A stretch of 64,000 bases of DNA, taken from assembly GCA_029569255.1 (NCBI GenBank), contig JAKQUO010000028.1:99904-163903 (forward strand), in the 5' to 3' direction. Positions within the stretch are counted from its first letter, which is position 1, and every line of letters starts with the position of its first letter. A program made the position numbers and the translations under genes. The stretch comes from Acidobacteriota bacterium (GTDB lineage Bacteria; Acidobacteriota; Aminicenantia; Aminicenantales; Saccharicenantaceae). Positions 17,716-25,194 of this stretch are shown here, piece by piece. The notes under the pieces were generated by a model. That model was not told where the DNA came from and made no database searches. It saw nothing but the letters and a program-made list of their open reading frames with translations.

Positions 17716-18879
17716 ATGAGACGGGACCGGGCCCTCAAGCTCCTCCTCGCGGCCGTCCTGGCCGGCCTCGTCCTCTGGGGCGGCCTGCCCCTCCGCCGCC
17801 ACCGCCACTTCGGCGTCCCCATCGTCAAGGGCCCCGGGGTCACCGAGGTCCGGAAGCTGAGCGATTACTCGCCGGGCCTCGAGGGGACCATGGCCGACAC
17901 GTCCGTCTTCGTCCTCCAGGGACGGGAGCCGGGCGGCAAGGCCCTGATCATGGGCAACACCCACTCGAACGAGCCCGAGGGCATGCTCGCGGCCCTGATC
18001 GTCATCGAGAACGCCGTCGTCGAGAAGGGCACCCTCTTCGTCATCCCCTTCTTCAACAACAGCGGCAGCCGCAACACCCGGCCCGGCGACGGCTACCCGC
18101 TCTACTTCGACGTCGCGACCGACTGGGGCGCCCGGCGCTTCCGTTTCGGCAACCGCGACGCCTCGCCGCTCGACCAGTGGCCGGACCCCGACGTCTACAT
18201 CCATTACCCCGAGCGCCAGCTCCTGTCGTACATCGACGTCCGCAACACCAACCGGACCTGGCCGGGGCGGGCCGGCGGCCCGCTCATGGAGCGGGTCACG
18301 TTCGGGGCCATGGAGCTCATTCGCCGGGAGGGCGTAGACATCGCCGTCGACGTCCACGGCGCCGAGACCATGTTCCCGGTCACCAACTGCATCGTCGCCC
18401 CGGAGAAGTCGGTCAAGATCGCCACCCTGGCCTCGATGACCGTCAAGGCCGCAGAGGGCTTCGAGAGCCACGTCGAGCCCTCGCCGGCGGGCTTCCGGGG
18501 CCTGTCCCACCGCGAGATCGGCGACCACTCCGAGGCCATGCCCTTCCTGCTCGAGGCGCCCATCCCCTTCCTCGACCAGCCGACCGGGCCGAAGACCGTC
18601 CGCCTCCTCCTCGACGGCAAGGACCCGTTCCTGCTCAGCCTGTCGAAGAAGAAGAAGCTCTTCGTGCCCTACGACGAGGACGGCTGGCCGCTCGAGAAGC
18701 GGGTCGGGCAGAACCTGTCCGTGACCCTGGAGATCTTCCGCCAGTTCACGAAGAGAACGGCCGCCCGGCCGATCGACGTCCGGGGCGTGCCGCGCTACGC
18801 CGACGTCGTCGCGTCGGGCGTCGGGCGATTCCTGGCCGACCCGTCCAAGGCCGCGCCGGGCGCCGTCGTCGTCAATTGA
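17716..18879 (+). CDS. succinylglutamate desuccinylase/aspartoacylase-like M14 hydrolase, exported
   Basis: A 387-residue protein with an N-terminal signal or anchor helix. The zinc-binding H-x-x-E of the AstE/ASPA group is in MGNTHSNEPEGM (about residue 77-88), and the second metal histidine is in IAVDVHGAET (about 208-217). These enzymes remove an acyl group from an N-acyl amino acid. The envelope location suggests it acts on imported or environmental N-acyl amino acids or peptides before uptake by the permease encoded just upstream. The C-terminal half (SHREIGDHSEAMPFLLEAPIPFLDQ) is less like characterised AstE, so the substrate remains open. Confidence 0.8.
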   Translation: MRRDRALKLLLAAVLAGLVLWGGLPLRRHRHFGVPIVKGPGVTEVRKLSDYSPGLEGTMADTSVFVLQGREPGGKALIMGNTHSNEPEGMLAALIVIENAVVEKGTLFVIPFFNNSGSRNTRPGDGYPLYFDVATDWGARRFRFGNRDASPLDQWPDPDVYIHYPERQLLSYIDVRNTNRTWPGRAGGPLMERVTFGAMELIRREGVDIAVDVHGAETMFPVTNCIVAPEKSVKIATLASMTVKAAEGFESHVEPSPAGFRGLSHREIGDHSEAMPFLLEAPIPFLDQPTGPKTVRLLLDGKDPFLLSLSKKKKLFVPYDEDGWPLEKRVGQNLSVTLEIFRQFTKRTAARPIDVRGVPRYADVVASGVGRFLADPSKAAPGAVVVN

Positions 18880-18917
18880 GGGGGGCCGGCCCGCGGCCGC
18901 CCCTGGAGGTGTTGGCC

Positions 18918-20644
18918 ATGCCCGCGAAAAGAGCGCCCTTCCTCCTCCTGGCCCTCGCCGCCGTGCTCCTGGCCTCCGGCGGCCTGAGCGTCGCCGTCCG
19001 TCCCGGCTCGGCCGGCTCCGGGCCCGATATCGATCTGGCCTCCGACGGCTGCACGGTCATCATGGTCGGCCGGGAGGCCTCGACCGACGGCTCGGTCATG
19101 AGCACCCACGCCGCCGACTGCGGCGTCTGCGACTTCACCTGGCGCCACGTCCCGGCCGCCGACCACAGGCCGAACGAGACCCGCAAGCTCTACCGCATCG
19201 ACCAGATCCGGACCTGGCCCCCGTCCGAGGGCGGCAAGTGGGCCATGGTCCTCAAGGACCCGACGGGCGTCGAGATCCCCCAGGTCCCCCACACCTACGG
19301 CTACCAACACGCCGTCTTCGGCTACATGAACGACCAGCAGCTGGCCATCGCCGAGTCGACCATCGGCAACGTCCGCAAGCTCGGCAACCCCACCTCGGCG
19401 CCGGCCACAACATCACCATGCTCACCCTTCTGGCCATGGAGCGCTGCCGGACGGCCCGGGAGGCCATCGCCCTCATGGGCTCGCTGGCCGAGACCTACGG
19501 GTACGGAGGGCCCGACGGCGGCGAGATGCTGGCCGTCTCCGACCCCCGGGAGATCTGGGTCTTCGAGATCATGCCCGTCGGCCCCCTGTGGACGCCCCAG
19601 AGCGGCAAGCCCGGCGCGGTCTGGGCGGCCCAGAGAGTGCCGGACGACGAGGTCTCCGTCTGCCCCAACGAGTCCCGGATCGGCGAGATCGACCTCGCGA
19701 AGCCCGACTTTTTCATGGCCTCCGCCCACGCCGAGTCCTTCGCCGTCGAGGCCGGGCTCTACGACCCGAAGAGCGGCAAGCCCTTCAGCTGGAAGCGGGC
19801 CTATTCCCCGGCCGAGGGCAGCGCAACGAGCACGGAGGGGCGGCGCTCGCGGATGTGGCGCTTCTTCGACCTGGTCGCGCCGTCGAGGGCCTTCAAGCCC
19901 GAGACGCCCAACATGGACTTCCCCTTCTCGGTCAGGCCCGACGCCAGGCTCTCGGCCCGGGACGTCATGGCCCTGACCCGCGACAAGTCCGAGGGCACGG
20001 TGTTCGACCCGGTCCGGGGCCTGCGCGGCGGGCCGTTCAAGAACCCCAACTACTACAAGGGCACGCGGCTGATCAGCGTGCCCAACGTCGAGTACACGAC
20101 CCTGACCCAGTGCCGGTCGTGGCTCCCCGACCCGATCGGCGGCATCGTCTGGGTGGCCCTGGGCGCCCAGGACACTTCCTGCTACGTCCCGTTCTACGCC
20201 GGTGTCACCGGCGTCCCCAAGTCCTTCTCGACGGGCGACCACTTCATCTTCGACCGGGGCTCGGCCCGCTGGGCCTTCGACTACGTGGATTTCCACGTCC
20301 AGGCCGCCTACAACGCCGCCATCGAGGACGTCAAGTCCGCCCGGAAGACCTGGGAGGACGGGGCCCTGGACAGGGTCGCCGAGACCGACCGGCGGGCCGC
20401 CGATCTCTACAAGCGCAACCCCGGGGAAGCCGTCAAATTCCTCACCGGCTATTCGCTGGGCAACGCGAACAGCGTCGTCGCCGCCTGGTGGAAGCTCGGC
20501 GACGACCTCCTGGTCAAGTACAACCACCTCGGGATGGCCGACGCCGAAAAACGGCGCGGCGGACGCATCCCGACGGCCAACCCGGAGTGGTGGAACAAGG
20601 CCGTCCGGGCCTACGACGTCCTGGTCGAGCCCGACAAGAGATAA
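18918..20644 (+). pseudogene. C69 dipeptidase, broken by a one-base frameshift
   Basis: An exported Ntn-type dipeptidase of family C69. After a signal peptide comes the nucleophile region SDGCTVIMVGREASTDGSV. The reading frame runs from 18918 to about 19402 and continues in another frame as GHNITMLTLLAMER to 20644. Restoring one base in the codon at 19401 gives 575 residues and aligns position for position with the intact neighbour (572 residues): RKL, eleven residues, then TMLTLL. All downstream sequence is well conserved, so either the break is recent or the base is a sequencing error. The start has GGAGG eight bases upstream. If repaired, it would cleave dipeptides in the periplasm. Confidence 0.85.
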
Positions 20645-20679
20645 TCCCGATCCCCGCGGATCACGGAAAGGAGTCCCGC

Positions 20680-22398
20680 ATGAACCTCAAGCGACTGACC
20701 GCCGTCGCCGGCGCCCTCGCCCTGGCCGCCTTCCTGGCCGGCCACCAGGCCTCGGCCGGAGGGCCCGCTGCCCCGTCCGGCGACATCGTCCCCGGCGAGG
20801 GCTGCACCTCGATCCTCGTCGGCAGGCTGGCCTCGACCGACGGCTCGGTCATGACCACCCACACGTGCGACTGCGGCACCTGCGACTGGACCTGGCGCCA
20901 TGTCCCCGCGGCCGACCACAAGCCCGGCTCGACCCGCAAGATCTACCACATCTCCCAGTACAAGACCTGGCCCCCGAGCGAAGGCCTCAAGTGGGACGCG
21001 TATAAGAAGGACTTCGCCGGCCTGGAGATCCCCGAGGCCGCCCACACCTACGCCTACCACCACGGCATGTTCGGCTACATGAACGAGAAGCAGGTCGCCA
21101 TCGGCGAGTCGACCATCGGCTGCCAGCGCAAGCTGGTCAATTCCACGCCCTCGGCCAAGCTCGACCTGACCATGCTGACCCTGCTCGGGATGGAGCGGGC
21201 GGCCACGGCCCGCGAGGCCATCCAGGTCATGGGCTCGCTCGCCGAGAAGTACGGCTACGGTTTCCACGACGACGGCGAGATGCTGGCCGTGGCCGACCCC
21301 AACGAGGCCTGGATCTTCGAGATCTGCCCGGTCGGGCCGCTGTGGACCCCAGAGAGCGGCAAGCCCGGGGCCGTCTGGTGCGCCCAGCGGGTGCCCGACG
21401 ACCACGTCAGCGTCTGCCCCAACGAGTCGCGGATCGGCGAGATCGATCTCGCCAACAAGGACTTCTTCATGGCCTCCCCGAACGTCGTCTCCCTGGCCGT
21501 GGAGATGGGCTTCTACGATCCCCAGGGCGGCAAGCCGTTCAACTGGAAGAAGGCCTATTCGCCGGTCAACGGCTCGGCGGCCAGCACCAACGGCCGGATG
21601 CAGCGCCTGTGGCGGTTCTTCGACATCGTCGCCCCGTCCCAGAAGTTCAAGCCCGAGACGCCCAACATGGACCTGCCCTTCTCGGTCAAGCCCGACAACA
21701 AGGTCTCCGTCCTGGACGTCATGGCCATGACGCGCGACCGGAGCTACGGCACGCCCTACGACCCGGTCATGGGCATCCGCGGCGGCCCGTTCAAGAACCC
21801 CAACTACTACCGCCAGACCCGGGTCATCGACCACGGCCTGGCCGAGTACTCGACCGTCACCCAGAGCCGGGCGGGCCTGCCCGACCCGGTCGGCGGCCTC
21901 GTCTGGATCGCCTTCGGCTCCCAGGACACCTCCTGCTACATGCCCCTCTACGCCGGGATGACCGAGGTCCCCAAGTCGTTCATGGTCGGCGATCACTGGA
22001 CCTTCAGCCGCGACTCGGCCCGCTGGGCCTTCGACTACACCGACTTCCACGTCCAGGTCGTCTACTCCGAGGCCATCAAGGACGTCCAGGCGGCCCAGGC
22101 CAAGTACGAGGCCGAGCTCGTCGCCCGCATCCCCGAGATCGACAGGCAGGCCGAGGCCCTCTTCAGGAAGAAGCCGGCCGAGGCGGCCAGGTTCCTGACC
22201 GGGTTCGCCGTCAACAACGCGACGACCGTGACCAACGCCTGGTGGAAGCTCGGCGACGACCTCCTCGTCAAGTACAACCGGCTCTACCTCTACAACGTCG
22301 AGAACAGGCGGATGGTCCGCGGCCAGCCGGCCACGCCCGAGTGGTGGAAGAGAGCCGCCCGGGCCTTCGACATCCTCATGGAACCCGACAAGAAGTAA
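20680..22398 (+). CDS. C69 family dipeptidase, exported
   Basis: A 572-residue dipeptidase of the Ntn-hydrolase family C69 (PepD-like). The signal peptide ends near GHQASAGG. The mature nucleophile is probably the Cys in GEGCTSILVGRLASTDGSVM. The family also shows HTYAYHHGMFGYMNEKQVAIGESTIG and a C-terminal WWKLGDDLLVKYN. It is closely related, in tandem, to the frameshifted gene upstream; by eye well over half of positions are identical. It would hydrolyse dipeptides in the periplasm, feeding the amino acid/acid permease of the same operon. GGAAAGGAG lies before the start. Confidence 0.9.
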   Translation: MNLKRLTAVAGALALAAFLAGHQASAGGPAAPSGDIVPGEGCTSILVGRLASTDGSVMTTHTCDCGTCDWTWRHVPAADHKPGSTRKIYHISQYKTWPPSEGLKWDAYKKDFAGLEIPEAAHTYAYHHGMFGYMNEKQVAIGESTIGCQRKLVNSTPSAKLDLTMLTLLGMERAATAREAIQVMGSLAEKYGYGFHDDGEMLAVADPNEAWIFEICPVGPLWTPESGKPGAVWCAQRVPDDHVSVCPNESRIGEIDLANKDFFMASPNVVSLAVEMGFYDPQGGKPFNWKKAYSPVNGSAASTNGRMQRLWRFFDIVAPSQKFKPETPNMDLPFSVKPDNKVSVLDVMAMTRDRSYGTPYDPVMGIRGGPFKNPNYYRQTRVIDHGLAEYSTVTQSRAGLPDPVGGLVWIAFGSQDTSCYMPLYAGMTEVPKSFMVGDHWTFSRDSARWAFDYTDFHVQVVYSEAIKDVQAAQAKYEAELVARIPEIDRQAEALFRKKPAEAARFLTGFAVNNATTVTNAWWKLGDDLLVKYNRLYLYNVENRRMVRGQPATPEWWKRAARAFDILMEPDKK

Positions 22399-22410
22399 AG
22401 GAGCGCGATC

Positions 22411-23061
22411 ATGACCAAGAAAGCCCTTGCGGTCCTCGGCGCCGCGGCCGTCCTCGGCGCCGTATGGCTCGCCGCCGGGCAGGCCGTCCCCAAGGCCGGC
22501 CTTCCCGTGCTGACCACGTCGGCCGGCCAGAGCGCCGACGTCACGACCGTCAACATCGTCCTCGAGGAGGCCGGCATCGGCTACGACTACTGCGACGTCC
22601 CGACCGTCGAGATGGTCGCCGACGGCGTCGGCCTCGGCGGCCGCGAGTCCGGTCCGGGCTTCCATGTCGAGACCGAGACCGACCTCGCGAAATACCCGGC
22701 CGGCACCCCCTTCAAGGCCGTCATCTTCGCCATCGGGGCCAGCCTCAAGGGCATGGGCGCCTCGGGCCTGACCCTCGAGAGCGAGGAGGCCCGGCTGAAG
22801 AAGCTCATCGAGTACTGCAAGCAGAAGAAGATCTTCGTCATGGCCGTCCACATCGGCGGCGAATCCAAGCGCGGCCCGGCCGGCAGCGACAACGAGCGGA
22901 TGATCGACGCCGTCGCGCCGCAGGCCGACTACATCGTCGTGACCAAGGACAGCAACAAGGACGGCCGCTTCACCAAGCTGGCCGAGGCCCGGAAGGTCCC
23001 GTTCACCGAGATCGAATACGCCCTCGGCCTGGTCGACGTCGTCAAGAAGGTCCTGCAGTAA
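22411..23061 (+). CDS. exported protein of unknown function (DUF6305-like)
   Basis: A 216-residue protein with a signal peptide (MTKKALAVLGAAAVLGAVWLA). The body begins VLTTSAGQSADVTTVNIVLEEAGIGYDY and has alternating strands and helices of a Rossmann-like layout, with KAVIFAIGASLKGMG, KKIFVMAVHIGGES and ADYIVVTKDSNKDG. It resembles the DUF6305 family as I recall it, but I cannot confirm that by search. It starts 12 bases after the C69 stop, behind AAAGGAG, and closes the operon. It may be a binding or accessory protein for the transporter; no catalytic motif is visible. Confidence 0.65.
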   Translation: MTKKALAVLGAAAVLGAVWLAAGQAVPKAGLPVLTTSAGQSADVTTVNIVLEEAGIGYDYCDVPTVEMVADGVGLGGRESGPGFHVETETDLAKYPAGTPFKAVIFAIGASLKGMGASGLTLESEEARLKKLIEYCKQKKIFVMAVHIGGESKRGPAGSDNERMIDAVAPQADYIVVTKDSNKDGRFTKLAEARKVPFTEIEYALGLVDVVKKVLQ

Positions 23062-23089
23062 GGGGGGGACGGGCGGGGGCCGCGCGGCC

Positions 23090-24010
23090 TCAGCGCGTGC
23101 CGGCGGCGGCGCTCTCCGCCCTCCGCCGGGCGGCCGCCGCGTCGGCGCCGAGAGCGACGGCGAGCACCTCCGGCCCCGGCGCGAACGCGGCGAAGCGGCC
23201 CCGGCCGTCCCGATAGACCGCCTCCGCGTCCGTCCGCTCGAACCAGCCTCCCCGGGCGATCTCGCCCCTGAGCTCGGCCCAGGCGGACGCCAGGGCCTGG
23301 GGCGAAGCGTAGGCCAGGACGATCAGGGCCGTGCCGTCCTCGTAATCGCCCTTGACGGCCTCGGCGAAGTCGAGGCCCCGGGCCGCGTGGAGATCGTAGG
23401 CGTTGGCCAGCCCGAGCCGGCCCCTCACGTACTTGACGCTCTCCGTCCTGAGCCCGCGCCCGGGGAGGAGACCGGCGAGACGGGGCGCCTCCCCGCCGTC
23501 GCCGATCCTGGTCTCCACGGCCGCGGCCACGGCCTCCAGGCCGGCCCGGGTCCCGGGCGTCTCGTCGAATCCCGTCAGCGTCACCAGGAACCGTCCCTTC
23601 CAGAAGTTCAGGTAATAGGACTCGATCTCCCCTCCTCCGCCCAGCGCCAGGCTCCGCCCCCGCCCCGACCGCTTGAAGGTGAACATCCCGAAGGCGGCCG
23701 CCGGGGTCTCCATCTCGAAGACCTCGAGCGAAAGGGACTTCCCGCCGCCGTCCTTGTAGTCTTGGACCGCGACCCGGCGGAAGCCGTATTCCTCGTAGAT
23801 CTCCGCCCCGCCGTCGATGTAGGCGAAGAGGTCCTCGCCCTCGAACTCCTGGGGGCCGCCGTCCGGGGCCCAGCCGGGAACGGCCCGGGCGTCGGGCAGA
23901 TAGGCGCGGAGCGGGCCCCCGGCCGGTCCCCAAGCCGCGGGCGCCCCTCCCGCGAAGGCCAAGAGGACGGCGGCCAGGAGGGCCGGCGCGGCGCGGCGCT
24001 TCGGACGCAT
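23090..24010 (-). CDS. DUF6599 family exported protein
   Basis: A 306-residue protein with a signal peptide. The family hallmark FAYIDGGAEIYEEYGFRRVAVQDY is at about 62-85, followed by EVFEMETPAAAFGMFTFKRSG and a strand-rich C-terminal half. DUF6599 proteins are common in Acidobacteriota-like genomes and have no known activity. It lies 32 bases downstream of a DUF362 gene on the same strand and probably shares its transcript. Its 3' end converges on the C69 operon with a 28-base gap. Confidence 0.78.
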   Translation of the reverse strand: MRPKRRAAPALLAAVLLAFAGGAPAAWGPAGGPLRAYLPDARAVPGWAPDGGPQEFEGEDLFAYIDGGAEIYEEYGFRRVAVQDYKDGGGKSLSLEVFEMETPAAAFGMFTFKRSGRGRSLALGGGGEIESYYLNFWKGRFLVTLTGFDETPGTRAGLEAVAAAVETRIGDGGEAPRLAGLLPGRGLRTESVKYVRGRLGLANAYDLHAARGLDFAEAVKGDYEDGTALIVLAYASPQALASAWAELRGEIARGGWFERTDAEAVYRDGRGRFAAFAPGPEVLAVALGADAAAARRRAESAAAGTR

Positions 24011-24042
24011 GGGGCCCGTCTTCCCCGGCCTTTCCGCCGCCG

Positions 24043-24969
24043 TCAGGCGTCCTCCTCCCGGATGACGACCTTGTCGAGGTCCATCCGGCCCAGCCCCTGC
24101 TCCGCGCCCTTCCTGATCTGGACGATGTCCTTGGGTTCGAGGCCCCAGAGCGAGGCGCAGTAGGCGTCGACGGCCACGCGATCGGTCCCGGCCACGACCT
24201 TGCGGGGGCGGAACAGCTGGCCGGGCCCGAACGGGCCGTTGGAGACGATGAACTCGGTGGCGTCGACGATATTGAGGGCCGGCCTGACGGCCTTGTTGAG
24301 ATCGACGATGGATTGATCGAGATGGGCGATCGCCTCGGGGTCGGTCTGCCAGTCCGGCCGGTGGAAGGTCCGGTTGCTCGCCGGCGAATTCAGGCCCATG
24401 AGGTTCTTCAGCGCGCCGGTGAACTTGTTCCCGGCGTGGTCCTTGGTGATGGGCATGTTGATGAGGACGTCGTGGCCGGCCAGGGCGGCCAGGGGCCGGG
24501 CTTCCTTCAGGGCCACCCCGCCGGGCACGGCCAGGGGAGTGAACAGCGACTCGTCCCTCTCGAAGATCCGGAGGCCGGCGCCCTCGGCGTCGAGGACGGC
24601 CTTGAGGCCCGTGTCCTCCCACTGCTTGGCCGTCTGCCAGCTCAGGGCGTTGATCTCCCCGGCCCCGGCCTTCTTGCACATCCGGACGACGGCCCGCAGG
24701 ACCTCGGGATGGGTGAACGTGCCCGGGTGGCGGCTCTGGACGTTGGGCAGGAGGGCGACCTTGGCCCCCTTGGGAACGAACCTCCTCATCCCGCCGAGGA
24801 GCCGGACCGCTTTCAGGGCGGCCTCCCCCTCCGCCCCGATCCCGACGCCGACGACCGGCGCCTTGGCGGCCGCCTCCGCCGGGACCGCGAGAAAGCGCCC
24901 CCATGCCAGCGTCAGTCCCGCCCCCGCGCTCGTCCTGAAGAACTCCCGCCGTCCGATCTCGCGCCTCAT
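24043..24969 (-). CDS. DUF362 domain protein with Tat signal
   Basis: A 308-residue protein whose N-terminus (IGRREFFRTSAGAGLTLA) is a twin-arginine signal. The domain matches DUF362: LPNVQSRHPGTFTHPEVLRAVV, LINMPITKDHAGNKFTGALKNLMG, VDAYCASLWGLEP. Many DUF362 proteins carry an extra ferredoxin domain; this one has only two cysteines (in MCKKAG and DAYCAS) and lacks it. The start at 24969 has AAAGGAGG immediately upstream. Export by Tat usually means a cofactor is loaded before transport, but none is visible here. Function unknown. Confidence 0.85.
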   Translation of the reverse strand: MRREIGRREFFRTSAGAGLTLAWGRFLAVPAEAAAKAPVVGVGIGAEGEAALKAVRLLGGMRRFVPKGAKVALLPNVQSRHPGTFTHPEVLRAVVRMCKKAGAGEINALSWQTAKQWEDTGLKAVLDAEGAGLRIFERDESLFTPLAVPGGVALKEARPLAALAGHDVLINMPITKDHAGNKFTGALKNLMGLNSPASNRTFHRPDWQTDPEAIAHLDQSIVDLNKAVRPALNIVDATEFIVSNGPFGPGQLFRPRKVVAGTDRVAVDAYCASLWGLEPKDIVQIRKGAEQGLGRMDLDKVVIREEDA

Positions 24970-25135
24970 CCGGCCTCCTTTCGTCGGTCCGTCGGGACCC
25001 ATTCTCTCACAGCCGCGAGCGGCGGCGCAACCCTCCCGGGCGCGTCCCGGCGGTCAGCGGAGGCGGAGGGGGGCCTTGGCCCGGCCCGGCGGCGACCGGA
25101 GGAGGGCCCCATGGACACCGGATCCAAGCGCGGCT

Positions 25136-25164
25136 TTGATTCGCCTCCGCAAGTGTGGTAGATA
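25136..25164 (+). promoter_or_regulatory. promoter of the heparinase-like gene
   Basis: TTGATT (25136-25141), a 17-base spacer and TAGATA (25159-25164), 30 bases before the ATG at 25195. CGAGGAGGA lies between the -10 and the start. Confidence 0.6.
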
Positions 25165-25194
25165 GAAACCGAACCCCGCCGCGAGGAGGACCCC

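Noticed and set aside
19401..19412. Programmed frameshift or recoding in the C69 gene
   Set aside because: There is no slippery heptamer or obvious downstream structure at the junction. A simple one-base loss explains the exact alignment.
20611..22851. A 746-codon open frame antisense to the intact C69 gene
   Set aside because: The composition is that of a reversed GC-rich gene, with no recognisable domain.
24043..24969. DUF362 protein as a ferredoxin-containing redox protein
   Set aside because: No C-x-x-C-x-x-C cluster is present; only two isolated cysteines are seen.
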